Assembly: GCA_964448855.1 (NCBI GenBank) | Contig: CAYUXI010000008.1 | Coordinates: 17,942 to 81,941, forward strand | DNA length: 64,000 nt | Direction of reading: 5' to 3' | Origin: QAMX01 sp964448855 | GTDB lineage: Bacteria > Bacillota > Clostridia > Oscillospirales > QAMX01 | Shown: positions 9,066 to 18,036 of the stretch, in pieces | Layout: each line of letters starts with the position of its first letter | Position numbering within the stretch: position 1 is the stretch's first letter | Position numbers and translations under genes: made by a program | The notes under the pieces: model-generated | Seen by the model: the letters and a program-made list of their open reading frames with translations, nothing else | Told to the model about the DNA's origin: nothing | Database searches by the model: none

Positions 9066-9168
9066 ACCGTGGTCATCCCTTCATATTGGAGAATAAAAAG
9101 CAGTCTGGCCGGATGCTGGACTCCAGCATTTCGCAGGCGGGCTATCCGGTCATACACCGCCGCCCGCT

Positions 9169-9957
9169 CTATTCCCGGCTTTCGAACGTGCAGAGCAGCG
9201 GGAAATGGTCGGAGGGGAATTCGCCGCCGCGCTTGACCGTCAGAATTTCCGCGCGCACGGGGCGCAGCGCACCCTGATTATAGAACACGTGGTCAATCGG
9301 CCCGGAGCCAAACTCCAGCCGATCGCAGTCAAAACCGCGGGAGGATGCGAAATCCGAGAATTCGTCCGCTGTGATGCGTGCATCATAGAACGGCGGCTGG
9401 TTCATGATCTGATACGGCTCGTCCGCCGGCGTTGCATTGTAATCCCCGGCGACAAAGCACTGGCTGCTTGCCAGCACCGGTGCAAAGTAGCGGCGCAGCA
9501 GCAGTGCGCTCTGCCGACGCGCTTCGACGCCTCTGTCATCGAGGTGCAGTGAGGCCGCATAGAACGGTGCGCTGCCGTCCAGCGGGGACAGCTGAACCGT
9601 TGTGCAGATGCGCTTGTGATAGGTCGCATCCCACCCGTGCGACGGGTGGTCAGGCGTTTCGCTGAGCCAGATGGTCTGGCTGTCTGTCAGCCGGAAGCGA
9701 TCTGTGCGATAAAAAACAGCCGCATATTCCCCGGCTTTGTCGCCGTCATCCCGGCCGACGCCGTAGGCCGCATAGCCCGGCAGGCTTTCCAGCAGGTACT
9801 CCATCTGCGGCCAGAAGGCCTCCTGCACACAGAGGACGTCCGGCGCACGTCCGGCAATCAGTGCCGCGACGTGTGCCTTGCGGTTTTCCCAGCCGTGAAC
9901 GCCCTGATCTCCGTGCATATTGCGGATGTTGTAAGTCATCAATGTCATCTGTTTCAT
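9169..9957 (-). CDS. Endonuclease/exonuclease/phosphatase family hydrolase
   Basis: This 262-residue protein has the EEP fold (DNase I, exonuclease III and inositol-phosphatase-like phosphodiesterases). Visible motifs are MTLMTYNIRN at the N-terminus, the QE pair in VLCVQEAFW, a GDYNATP segment that supplies catalytic Asp and Asn, and the C-terminal PSDHFPL. No signal peptide is seen. Such stand-alone proteins act on nucleic acids, phospholipids or sugar phosphates, and the substrate cannot be decided here. The ATG at 9957 follows AAGGAGAG; the open frame upstream to 10020 has no such site. Confidence 0.85.
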   Translation of the reverse strand: MKQMTLMTYNIRNMHGDQGVHGWENRKAHVAALIAGRAPDVLCVQEAFWPQMEYLLESLPGYAAYGVGRDDGDKAGEYAAVFYRTDRFRLTDSQTIWLSETPDHPSHGWDATYHKRICTTVQLSPLDGSAPFYAASLHLDDRGVEARRQSALLLRRYFAPVLASSQCFVAGDYNATPADEPYQIMNQPPFYDARITADEFSDFASSRGFDCDRLEFGSGPIDHVFYNQGALRPVRAEILTVKRGGEFPSDHFPLLCTFESRE

Positions 9958-10010
9958 CGAATCTTGCTCTCCTTTTTCTTCCAAACGGTTGCGGTACACC
10001 GCCCGTTTAT

Positions 10011-11045
10011 TTACATACACAGCTCGTAAATCAGCGTTTCCAGCACCACCTGACGGTCGGCTGCGCCGGAAAACATCGCCTGCTCTGCGCGGAAGCAGCG
10101 AATCACGGCGCGCCGAAGCGATTCCGGGCGAAACCGCCGGGACTGCTCCGCAACGCGTGACGCCGCGTAGCTGTTCGGAATCCGCGCCAGCTGCATCAGC
10201 TCCGCGATCGGCATCTGCTTCCCCTCGGCCAGCGACGCCGCATACAGCTGCCGCATGGCACGGCCGATCACCTGAATGGCCGCAGTCTCGTCATTCCCCT
10301 GCTTCAGGTACCGATCCAGCTGCGTCACCGCCTCGCCGACGTTTTTCCGGGCGACTGCATCGGTAATCCGATACACGACCGCCTCGCCGATCGGCATGGC
10401 GACCGCATCGATGTCCTCCGTCCGGATTTGCGGCTCCCTGGCATAGGAAGCGACCTTCATCAGCTCCGGCAGCACCGCGTACATCAAATCGCCGCAGCTG
10501 TCGAGCAGATAGCCCGCCTCGCGCTCGCCGCAGCCCTTGCCGCAGGCCTCGAACCGCCGAATGACCCATCGAATCAGGTCGCGGCGGCTCTGGCGGCCAA
10601 ACTCGACCCGCTGTGCGCAGGCGTTGACCACGGCCTCCATCTTTTTATTTTTCCGCCCGCTGCCCGGCTCCGCTTCGCTGTAGGCAAAAATCAGGCAGAC
10701 CGTTTCCGGCAGCTCGGTCAGCAGCGGCTCCACCTCGGCCACCATTTTGGCGTCCGCGCAGAGAATATCATAATCGCGCACCAGAATCATCTTCCGCTCG
10801 GCAAACAGCGGGAAATTCTCAATTTCCTCCGCCAGCGCCTTCGGCGTACAGCCCTTGCCGGTCAGGCAGCAGAAATTGCTCTCGTCCGCATCGACAATCA
10901 GCCGTTTGATCTGGCCAATATAATGTTCGCGCAGATACGCTTCCTCGCCATAGAACAGATAAAACCGGTTGACCTGTCCGGCTGCCAGTTCTTTTTTCAG
11001 GCGGGACAGCGAGGCTGCGCCCCCTTTTTCCTGTTTGACGGCCAT
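10011..11045 (-). CDS. holA: DNA polymerase III delta subunit, clamp loader
   Basis: The delta subunit opens the beta sliding clamp within the clamp-loader complex. The 344-residue length and the N-terminal FYLFYGEEAYLREHYIGQ segment match HolA/YqeN. The domain III helical part at the C-terminus is also recognisable (AMRQLYAASLAEGKQMP). It lies 23 bases downstream of comEC in the same direction, the usual comEC-holA order in Firmicutes, which supports both calls. The start ATG is preceded by GGAAGGGTGACGG. Confidence 0.95.
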   Translation of the reverse strand: MAVKQEKGGAASLSRLKKELAAGQVNRFYLFYGEEAYLREHYIGQIKRLIVDADESNFCCLTGKGCTPKALAEEIENFPLFAERKMILVRDYDILCADAKMVAEVEPLLTELPETVCLIFAYSEAEPGSGRKNKKMEAVVNACAQRVEFGRQSRRDLIRWVIRRFEACGKGCGEREAGYLLDSCGDLMYAVLPELMKVASYAREPQIRTEDIDAVAMPIGEAVVYRITDAVARKNVGEAVTQLDRYLKQGNDETAAIQVIGRAMRQLYAASLAEGKQMPIAELMQLARIPNSYAASRVAEQSRRFRPESLRRAVIRCFRAEQAMFSGAADRQVVLETLIYELCM

Positions 11046-11068
11046 TTGTCCGTTCCGTCACCCTTCCG

Positions 11069-13291
11069 TCAGTTGAGCCGCAGCCGCACCGTCCCCGCTG
11101 ACGTCTGTTCATACGCCGTTTCGGAGCTTTGCGGCAGCTGCTCTGCACCATTTGAGGATATGATAACATATTTTGCACGGGATTTCAAGAGAAATTCCGC
11201 CTGTCCGTCGGCTGCCGCATCATGCCGGGCGCAGACCACCGCCTCCGCATTCAAAAACCGCGCATCCTCCGCCAGCTGTGCCAATGCGCGGTCGGAGATA
11301 TCGCCCAGCACCGCGACAGCGCCGTGTTCGCAGCTCACCAGCACCGCCGCCGCGCCGCAGTGCGCCTTGCGTGCGTCATACGGCACCACGGCGGTCACGG
11401 TCAGGTCGCCGACCTGCCACACCGTTTCCTCCTGCAGCCAGCTGACTGCCGTATCGGTTTCGGCTGCCCGCTCCGCCAGCTCCGCGGCAATTTCAACATC
11501 GCCGTGCTGCTCCGGCAGCACCAGCCGTTTCGTTTCAGGCAGCACCTCGGGGATGCCGTTTGCATGGTGTGACGCATTCGCCGTCAGCAGCAGCACCGCA
11601 ATTTTCGACAAATTTCGACTTTGCAGGTGGTTGCGCAGCGTCGTCCCCGCGCCGGAGCGGGTGGAGCCGCAATCCACCACGACCGTCTGCCCGCCGTATG
11701 TCACGACGATGCACTGCCCATGCCCGACCGACAGCGCCGCCACGGAAAAGGCGGCGGCCTCCTCCGCTTTGGACAGGCCGAACGCAAGCGCCAGCAAAAT
11801 CGCCGTCGCACCGGCCAGCAGCCTTCGAAGCCGTCGGCTGCGCCGAAGCAGCCACACCACCGTCACCGCAAAGAGCAGCGCCAGCCACGCCTTCATCCAG
11901 ACGCTGTCCGTGCCGATGACGGCAAAGGGAATGTCGGCCAGCAGCCGAATGGCCGCCTGCAGGGCGCGGCAGCCCCAGATCAGCGGCCAGGCCGCGACCG
12001 AACCGACCGGCAGCCAGACAAGCGCCAGCAGCAGCACGACCCAGCCGCCGAGAAAGAGCAGCTCCACCGCCCACAGCAGCAGCAGGTTGGACAGGATGGA
12101 GATCAGCGAAATGCGCCCGAAATACCACGCCGTCAGCGGGAGCGTCAGCAGCTGCGCGGAGACCGTCGTGGACAGCCCGCCCACCAGCCATTCCAGCATC
12201 CGGTTGCGGGCGCGGCGCAGGCGGGTATCCTGCTTCAGCCGCACCACACAAGCCATCATCGCGCGGTGCATCCGCGTCCCCAGCGTCAGCAGGCCGAGCA
12301 CCGAGAGGAACGACAGCTGTAAGCCGAGATCGGCGACGGCAAACGGGTTGGCGGCGAGCAGAACGATCAGCGCGGCGGCCAGCGCCGTCAGGCTGTCGTG
12401 CTCCCGGCCAAAGAGCGGCGTACCCAGCATCGCCGTCTGCATGACAGCCGCCCGCACGACCGATGCCGGGAACCCGGTCACAGCCGCAAACAGCCAGATG
12501 GCACCGACGGCCATCAGGCTCAGCCGTCGGCGGCCACGCGTCAGGAACAGCACCGCGCCCGCCAGCAGCGACAGGTGCATTCCGGACACCGCAAACACGT
12601 GCGACACACCGGCATCGGCGACCGCATCGGTAAAGGAATCGGAAAACCCGGCCTTATCCCCCAGCAGCAGTGCGCTCATCAGCGGTGCTCCGTCCTGAAA
12701 AACCGCCTCCGACCGCTCCAGCAGGTGCAGGCGAATCCGTGCGGGCAGCGCCGCCAGCCAGCTGGTTCGGGCGGTTCGCCCGCTCAGCTGCTTGATCGTC
12801 CCGGTCAGGAAAATGCCGCGTGACGCAGCCGACGTCTGCTCCGTCCGCTTCAGGCGCGTTTCGGCGCGGATGGTGTCGCCCGACTCCACCTGTTCGGCTG
12901 ACCAGCCATAGCCATACAGCCACGCGGACACGCCGGGCACGGTCTCTCCGTCCCCGTCCAGGAGCCGAACCGTCAGCCGACAGCCGCTGGACAGCTGCAC
13001 CCGCTCCGTCACGTAAAACGCAAATTCCCCCGTTTCGCCCGCATACGTCGCCGCAGCGCGCTCCACGCAGTTCATGCGCAGCAGAAACGAGCCGGCAACG
13101 ACCGCTACGCCGCACGCAAGCGCCACGGCTGCACGCGTCAATCGTTTCCGGCGGAGGAGCCCGGCGACAGCAGCCGTCGCAGCCGACAGCGCCGCCGCGG
13201 CCAGCAGCCAGGGCATTGCGGCCGCTGAGCCGTAGACGAGTGCCAGCGCGCAGCAGAGCGCACCCGCAGCGGAAATTGTCATCAGGCGCAT
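11069..13291 (-). CDS. comEC: ComEC/Rec2-family competence protein
   Basis: ComEC forms the inner-membrane channel for single-stranded DNA uptake. The 740-residue protein has the expected three parts: an N-terminal membrane/OB-like region (to about 200), the multi-spanning competence domain (about 200-500, with FAVSGMHLSLLAG), and a metallo-beta-lactamase domain (about 510-740). In that last domain the metal site is degraded: the usual THxHxDHxGG reads TANASHHANG, although VVVDCGS and LGDISD remain. The enzyme may therefore lack nuclease activity. The start follows AAAGGAGATG. It is transcribed with holA and divergently from the gene at 13443. Confidence 0.93.
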   Translation of the reverse strand: MRLMTISAAGALCCALALVYGSAAAMPWLLAAAALSAATAAVAGLLRRKRLTRAAVALACGVAVVAGSFLLRMNCVERAAATYAGETGEFAFYVTERVQLSSGCRLTVRLLDGDGETVPGVSAWLYGYGWSAEQVESGDTIRAETRLKRTEQTSAASRGIFLTGTIKQLSGRTARTSWLAALPARIRLHLLERSEAVFQDGAPLMSALLLGDKAGFSDSFTDAVADAGVSHVFAVSGMHLSLLAGAVLFLTRGRRRLSLMAVGAIWLFAAVTGFPASVVRAAVMQTAMLGTPLFGREHDSLTALAAALIVLLAANPFAVADLGLQLSFLSVLGLLTLGTRMHRAMMACVVRLKQDTRLRRARNRMLEWLVGGLSTTVSAQLLTLPLTAWYFGRISLISILSNLLLLWAVELLFLGGWVVLLLALVWLPVGSVAAWPLIWGCRALQAAIRLLADIPFAVIGTDSVWMKAWLALLFAVTVVWLLRRSRRLRRLLAGATAILLALAFGLSKAEEAAAFSVAALSVGHGQCIVVTYGGQTVVVDCGSTRSGAGTTLRNHLQSRNLSKIAVLLLTANASHHANGIPEVLPETKRLVLPEQHGDVEIAAELAERAAETDTAVSWLQEETVWQVGDLTVTAVVPYDARKAHCGAAAVLVSCEHGAVAVLGDISDRALAQLAEDARFLNAEAVVCARHDAAADGQAEFLLKSRAKYVIISSNGAEQLPQSSETAYEQTSAGTVRLRLN

Positions 13292-13362
13292 CGATTGTCA
13301 TCTCCTTTCCCGCTTGGAACCGGAAAAACGGTTCCAAATGGTATGCCGTTTCTTTGGGGGAC

Positions 13363-13391
13363 TTGAACGAAGGCGTTGAATATGGTACAAT
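13363..13391 (+). promoter_or_regulatory. Sigma-A promoter for the 13443 gene
   Basis: TTGAAC, 17 bases, TACAAT. It lies about 50 bases upstream of the start codon, in the divergent gap with comEC. Confidence 0.7.
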
Positions 13392-13442
13392 AAAAGAGAA
13401 TCCTGTAAGTTTTGGTCACATAGAAAGGACCGGAAGATCAAT

Positions 13443-14033
13443 ATGTTTGACAAGCTGAGACGACTGGAGCTTTGTATTCGGGAATGCGCGGCCACATTTG
13501 GATGGAGCCTGTCCGGCAACTGCCTGGCCTGTTTCCGCGGCAACCTGGCATTTCTTCTGCAACCCACCATGGACGGCGATCAGATCGAGTACACGCTCTC
13601 CTACCGCTTTGCCGCGTTTGACCGGGTCTATGATGCGCTGACCGGTGCGCGCTGCTACCCCGGTATCGTCATCGCCCGCGGCAGTCAGCCGGTGGATTCC
13701 TGGGCGCTGATGTCCGTCTCCACCGCCATGCGAACCGTCACCGGCCGCGTGGACAAATTCACGTCGGCGCTGGCCGCAAAGGTCGTCACGCTGGCCGACA
13801 ATCTGGACTTTCTCCGCTATCTGAACCGGCGCAACGCCCGTCTTTTGGAGCCGCAGCTCGACCTCTCCTGTGAGCTGATTCTCTCCTGTCTCATTTCCGG
13901 CGACGGCGACGCTGCCGTCCGCGCCGCAGCAACCGCCCGCGCCAACGGCGACCGCGGCGGTGAGCTGTATCCCGCCGTCCTCTCCTATGTGGAACGGCAG
14001 GCCGACCATCCGTCCTCCGGTCAGCGGTACTGA
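13443..14033 (+). CDS. Uncharacterised 196-residue protein
   Basis: I do not recognise this protein. It is soluble-looking, with four cysteines in the first 30 residues (positions 11, 15, 27 and 30 or nearby) and an Ala-rich helical C-terminal half. There is no signal peptide, transmembrane helix or known motif. It has its own good promoter (13363-13391) and a usable ribosome binding site (AAGGACCGGAAG), and its third-position GC bias matches the neighbours, so it looks like a real gene. Its 3' end overlaps the convergent Nif3-family gene by 13 bases. Confidence 0.7.
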   Translation: MFDKLRRLELCIRECAATFGWSLSGNCLACFRGNLAFLLQPTMDGDQIEYTLSYRFAAFDRVYDALTGARCYPGIVIARGSQPVDSWALMSVSTAMRTVTGRVDKFTSALAAKVVTLADNLDFLRYLNRRNARLLEPQLDLSCELILSCLISGDGDAAVRAAATARANGDRGGELYPAVLSYVERQADHPSSGQRY

Positions 14034-14785
14034 AAAAACGGCCGATCCGCCTTGGCCACTGCGAACGCCACCTCCGGCATCCGCTCTGCCAGCCGCTTCG
14101 CAAGCGGTTCCAGCACCAGCCGCTCCGTCTCATAATGTCCCGCATCGATCAGCGAAATGCCCGCATTCTGCGCGGCCACCGCATGGTGATGGCGAAAATC
14201 GCCGCTGATCAGCACGTCTGCCCCGCTCTGGATGGCGCAATCCAAGAAGGATGCACCGCCGCCGCAGCAGACCGCAGCCGTGCGAATGACCCGCCCGGCA
14301 TCCAGCACGCGAACCGCCGGCAGCCCCGTACAGCATTTGACCCGCTCCGCCAGCGCAGACAGGTCGGAAAGCGTCGGCGGACACTCCGCCAGCGCGGCAC
14401 ATCCGTCCGTCCCCGGCAGCGGGCCTGTTTTGTTCAGGCCGATGGCCTGCAGATAGGTGTCATTGACGCCACCCGGCGCAACGTCCAGATTGGTGTGCGC
14501 CGCCATCAGCGCAATGTTGCTCCGCGCCGCCAGATAGACCGGATTCCGCTCGGAAATGGCGCGAATCGGCTCATAAATCACCGGGTGATGGGCGAGAATG
14601 CAGTCCGCCCCGGTCGTCGCCGCCTCCTCAATCACATCGGCCGTCACATCGAGCGCCAGCAGCACACGGCGCAGCAGCATGGCGCGGCCACCGACCAGAA
14701 TGCCGCAGTTGTCCGTCGGCCTTGCCGCCGAAAACGGCGCCAGCGCGTCCAGCGTATCATACAGATCTCCAAGCGTCTTCATCAT
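14021..14785 (-). CDS. Nif3-like dinuclear metal centre protein (GTP cyclohydrolase I type 2 family)
   Basis: This is a short (254-residue) member of the Nif3/YqfO family, which forms hexameric rings with a two-metal site. The metal-binding pattern is visible: ILAHHPVIYEP near residue 65, AAHTNLD near residue 100, and the C-terminal SGDFRHHHA and DAGHYETE. The biochemical role of the family remains unsettled. Two ATG codons in tandem (14785 and 14782) follow GAAAGGA; either could be the start. It lies 46 bases downstream of the lipoprotein gene on the same strand. Confidence 0.92.
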   Translation of the reverse strand: MMKTLGDLYDTLDALAPFSAARPTDNCGILVGGRAMLLRRVLLALDVTADVIEEAATTGADCILAHHPVIYEPIRAISERNPVYLAARSNIALMAAHTNLDVAPGGVNDTYLQAIGLNKTGPLPGTDGCAALAECPPTLSDLSALAERVKCCTGLPAVRVLDAGRVIRTAAVCCGGGASFLDCAIQSGADVLISGDFRHHHAVAAQNAGISLIDAGHYETERLVLEPLAKRLAERMPEVAFAVAKADRPFFQYR

Positions 14786-14797
14786 ATTCATCCTTTC

Positions 14798-14826
14798 TGC
14801 GTTCCGCCCGGAACGCAGTTTTTTCA
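14798..14826 (+). terminator. Terminator-like hairpin on the strand opposite to its flanking genes
   Basis: CTGCGTTCC-GCC-CGGAACGCAG is followed by TTTTTT on the plus strand only. Both flanking genes (14021-14785 and 14832-16049) are on the minus strand, where the same hairpin sits just upstream of the Nif3 ribosome binding site without a T tract. It may stop antisense transcription. Confidence 0.55.
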
Positions 14827-14831
14827 ACTTT

Positions 14832-16049
14832 TTATCGGGTATTTTGCGCCGTTTGCGTCGTATCATAGATGCAGAAGCAATCGCGCAGCGTTTTCCGTTC
14901 CACCCCGTCCGGGCGAAGAATCCCGGTCAAGAGCGTCTCCTTTCCGGCGCTGTTGGCGGGTGAGCGGCAGAAATCGACCGCGTCCTCCGCCGTTTCCAGG
15001 AACCAGAGCGTCTGCCCATCGCCGGAAAAGACCGGGCAGCAGAACGTCCCTGCGCAGATCGACAGCGTCTTTTCCATCGTGCGGACAAAGAGCCCCGCCT
15101 CCGTCACGTCACCATCGTCGAGCGCCCAGGCCACCGCCGCGCCGTCCCCGGAAACCGCCAGGCCGAGCGTCGGCGCATACCCGCCCGGCAGGTAGGCGGC
15201 CTTTGCAGCGGTCAGATCCACCTGAAGCGGGCTTTCGTACAGGTCATTTTCCGAGGCATACCCCTCCGTCAGCAGCACCGCGCCGTTTGTAGAGCAGCTG
15301 GTATCCGCAGCGGCCAGCAGCATGGACGTCCGCCCGGCGCTCAGCGGCACCATGGAGCCGTCCATCGGCGAAAACAGGTACAGCCGCTGCGTCTCGCTGC
15401 CCGCCGCGCCGACCGCCATATAGCAGACGCTCCCGTCCGGCGACCACGCCAGCGCGTGCATCAGGGCACCGGCGGGATACTGCGACGCCGGATAGACGTC
15501 CGGCTCAGGTGCACCCGGCACGGTCACGCAGACCGAAACCAGCTCCGTCCGCCCGACATCCGTGGCGCAGACGGTATAGACCGTGCGCTTCCGATCCGGC
15601 GAAAACGTCACATCGCCGATCATGCCGTCCGTCGGCTGCTCAATCAGCACCGACGACGTGCCCTGCACCGGGTCATAGCGCGTCACGCCCGCCGTCTGCG
15701 ACCGGAACACCGCGCACCCATCCACCTCGCCGACATATTCGGCATTGACCGCCGCCAGCAGCGGCCGCCCGCCGGAAAGCGGCTGACAGAACACGTCACA
15801 GCTGTTGCGATAGTAGAGATATCGGCCATCGGCCGAAAAGACCGGAGCAGACAGATGCGAACCGGCAACCAGCAGCTCCGACGTCCCGTCATCCATTCGA
15901 TAGAGCATCAGCCCGTCTTCGCCGAGCCAGGCCACCAGGCTGCCCGCGCCGCGAGGACGGGCTGATGCGCCGAGGGAACAGGCCGACAGCAGCAGCAGCG
16001 CCAGCGCCAGAACGGCGGCAGCGGTGCGGCGAACATGGTTGAATTGCAT
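14832..16049 (-). CDS. Lipoprotein with WD40/TolB-like beta-propeller repeats
   Basis: The 405-residue protein begins with a lipoprotein signal peptide (MQFNHVRRTA..., lipobox LLSAC, Cys about residue 24) and is therefore probably lipid-anchored outside the cell. The rest is made of repeats of about 40-50 residues with the pattern ..PVFSADGRYLYY.., ..TFSPDRKRTVYT.., ..AWSPDGSVCYM.., ..VSGDGAAVAW.., ..FSGDGQTLWF... This is the PD40/TolB-type beta-propeller signature and suggests a binding scaffold, not an enzyme. The ATG at 16049 follows AAAGGAG. The ligand is unknown. Confidence 0.85.
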   Translation of the reverse strand: MQFNHVRRTAAAVLALALLLLSACSLGASARPRGAGSLVAWLGEDGLMLYRMDDGTSELLVAGSHLSAPVFSADGRYLYYRNSCDVFCQPLSGGRPLLAAVNAEYVGEVDGCAVFRSQTAGVTRYDPVQGTSSVLIEQPTDGMIGDVTFSPDRKRTVYTVCATDVGRTELVSVCVTVPGAPEPDVYPASQYPAGALMHALAWSPDGSVCYMAVGAAGSETQRLYLFSPMDGSMVPLSAGRTSMLLAAADTSCSTNGAVLLTEGYASENDLYESPLQVDLTAAKAAYLPGGYAPTLGLAVSGDGAAVAWALDDGDVTEAGLFVRTMEKTLSICAGTFCCPVFSGDGQTLWFLETAEDAVDFCRSPANSAGKETLLTGILRPDGVERKTLRDCFCIYDTTQTAQNTR

Positions 16050-16221
16050 AGCAAACGCTCCTTTCAGGCCGTCCCCGACGATCAGGCGCGGGGACATTCT
16101 TCCGTATGCATGATACCACAAGCGGTCGGGCTTGTCAATCATTTTTCGGCCGGTTCCGCGCAAATTTGAGGGGCTTCGCCGGATCTTCTGTAAATTTTTT
16201 GCCAAACCTTCGATTTGTGAC

Positions 16222-16250
16222 TTGACAAATGACCGAATTTGTTGGAAAAT
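16222..16250 (+). promoter_or_regulatory. Possible promoter of the DacF-like gene
   Basis: TTGACA (16222-16227), 17 bases, GAAAAT; a TATAAG lies slightly further on. The -35 is perfect and the -10 is weak. Confidence 0.45.
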
Positions 16251-16334
16251 ATAAGGGAGGAAATAACCGCCTCATTTCGCCCTGCTCGTCCGGGCTCATT
16301 CCGCAGGCGGTATCAGGAAACAGGAGGATGGGAA

Positions 16335-17756
16335 ATGAAGAAAAAAATGGGGTTCCGCGGCGCCGTTTTGACGGTTCTGGCCGCATTGATGGCTTTCACC
16401 CTCTGGGTACCCGTCGGCGCCGTTCCGCCGTCCATCAGCTCGGATTATTATATATTGATGGACGCGGCCACCGGACAGATTCTCTGTGAAAAAAATTCCA
16501 CCGCGCAGCTGGCTCCGGCCGGTCTGGTCAAGATTCTGACCGGGCTTGTCGCCTCGGAATCGATCAGCGATCCGACCGCCAAGCTGTCGGTCACGTCATC
16601 GGCGCTGACCCCGCTCGGCACCGGTGTCAAAAATATCGGTCTGACCTCCGGAGAGCTGATCTCCGCGGCGGACTGTCTCTACGCCATGCTGATGACCTCC
16701 GCCAATGACGCCGCCAACGTCGTCGCCGAATCCGTCGGCACCACGCTGGACGGGTTTATGTCCCTGCTGCGCACGCGTGCGGCAGAGCTCGGCGCAACCG
16801 CCACCGTTCTGCAAAATCCGAACGGCCTGAGCGCGGACGGACAGGTCAGCTCCGCACGGGATATCGCCCTCTTTACGCGTGCGGCGCTCGCTTCGCCTTC
16901 CTTTATGCAATACTTCGGCAAGGTCAGCTATACGCTGGAGCCGACCAACAAGCGCACCGATTCCAAAGCCCTCACGACCAGCTTCCTGATGCTCCGCGAC
17001 AGCGACTACCGCTATGACGGCGTCATCGGCGGCATGACCGGCTACACCAGCGCCTCGCAGTTTGTCATCATGGCCACCGCCGAGCGCGATGGCCGCCAGC
17101 TGATCGCCGTTGTCATGAAGGCCGAAACGGAAGCCAGCCTCTACGCCGACACCGCCAAGCTCTTCGATTACGGCTTCTCCGACTTCACCTCGCACTTTGT
17201 GCCCGCCGGTGATCTCGGCCACATCGACCTGCTGCAGGATCAGACCGTCGTCGGCAGCCTGACGCTGTATCTGGAGGATTCTGTCTCCTTCCTGCTCAGC
17301 TCCAACCTGCTGACCGCCAACTGCTACGCCTCGCCGAACAACGTCCCGACCGCCGTTCAGGTCGGCGGCGAAGGCACCTACACCGCCAACATCTACTGCA
17401 CCGACCCGGACAACCCGTCCCAGACGGTGCTCCTGCTGGAAAATGTCCCGCTGAAAACCCGCGTGGACAGCGATTTCCCCATCGATGATGACCCGGCCAG
17501 CACGGACAACAGCGGCAGCATCGTCACGGATCCAAGCGGCAGCACCGCCTCCACCGCCTCGACCGGCAAATCCGGCAGCGGCATTGGCCGGTTCTTCAAG
17601 AGCTTCTTCCTCGTGCTGCTGATTCTGATCGCCGTTGTCATCGGGCTCCTGCTGCTCTTTATCGCGGCGCTCTTTATCCTCCGTGAGGTCAAACGCGCCA
17701 AGCGCCGCAAGGCGCGGGAACAGGCCAGAGCGCAGCAGCGTTATCGCCAGGATTGA
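16335..17756 (+). CDS. DacF-like D-alanyl-D-alanine carboxypeptidase homologue lacking the catalytic serine
   Basis: This 473-residue protein has the architecture of a low-molecular-weight penicillin-binding protein: signal peptide (to about residue 29), S11 transpeptidase-like domain, and a C-terminal transmembrane helix with a basic tail. Two of the three active-site motifs are altered. The expected SxxK (usually PASLTK) reads PAGLVK, with glycine at the nucleophile, and the KTG motif reads MTG in GGMTGYTS; SAN is intact (TSANDAAN). It is therefore predicted to be inactive as a carboxypeptidase and may serve as a structural or regulatory wall protein. The ATG follows AGGAGG at 8 bases. Confidence 0.88.
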   Translation: MKKKMGFRGAVLTVLAALMAFTLWVPVGAVPPSISSDYYILMDAATGQILCEKNSTAQLAPAGLVKILTGLVASESISDPTAKLSVTSSALTPLGTGVKNIGLTSGELISAADCLYAMLMTSANDAANVVAESVGTTLDGFMSLLRTRAAELGATATVLQNPNGLSADGQVSSARDIALFTRAALASPSFMQYFGKVSYTLEPTNKRTDSKALTTSFLMLRDSDYRYDGVIGGMTGYTSASQFVIMATAERDGRQLIAVVMKAETEASLYADTAKLFDYGFSDFTSHFVPAGDLGHIDLLQDQTVVGSLTLYLEDSVSFLLSSNLLTANCYASPNNVPTAVQVGGEGTYTANIYCTDPDNPSQTVLLLENVPLKTRVDSDFPIDDDPASTDNSGSIVTDPSGSTASTASTGKSGSGIGRFFKSFFLVLLILIAVVIGLLLLFIAALFILREVKRAKRRKAREQARAQQRYRQD

Positions 17757-17799
17757 CCGATTTTTTCGCAAAAAACCTTCGAAAGATTCAGAAAAGCCC

Positions 17800-17828
17800 T
17801 TGACACATCGTCGGCAATGTGCTATACT
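17800..17828 (+). promoter_or_regulatory. Sigma-A promoter of the infC operon
   Basis: TTGACA, 17 bases, TATACT. It drives a leader of about 200 bases before infC. Confidence 0.9.
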
Positions 17829-17837
17829 ATGTCTGTT

Positions 17838-18036
17838 AATTGAAGCAGGTGCATCATGCCCTCACCCCTGAGCGCTGCGCGAAGGTGGTCGTTCCGTTTC
17901 AGCTTTTCTGTGGCTCTTCTTCCTTTGGTTGATTGTGAAGTGTTTGCAGTGACTTTTTCTGAAACCGGCAGGGCAATGCCCCGCCGGTTTTCTTTTTTCG
18001 GTGAACCCGTGTATTGAATCTTTGGAGGTGTTTCCT
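17838..18036 (+). promoter_or_regulatory. infC-rpmI-rplT leader with transcription attenuator
   Basis: The untranslated leader ends in an intrinsic terminator (17961-17998: AAACCGGC/GCCGGTTT around GGGC/GCCC, then T-rich sequence) placed before the infC ribosome binding site. In Bacillus, ribosomal protein L20 binds the leader of this operon and promotes termination. The position and form here fit the same logic; the antiterminator fold was not modelled. Confidence 0.75.
17961..17998 (+). terminator. Attenuator terminator in the infC leader
   Basis: A GC-rich stem (ACCGGCAGGGC / GCCCCGCCGGT with loop AAT) is followed by TTTTCTTTTTT, upstream of the first gene of the operon. Confidence 0.8.

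Noticed and set aside
18001..18036. GTG start for infC at 18001
   Set aside because: It lies right behind the attenuator T tract with no ribosome binding site, whereas GGAGGTG is ideally placed for the ATC at 18037.
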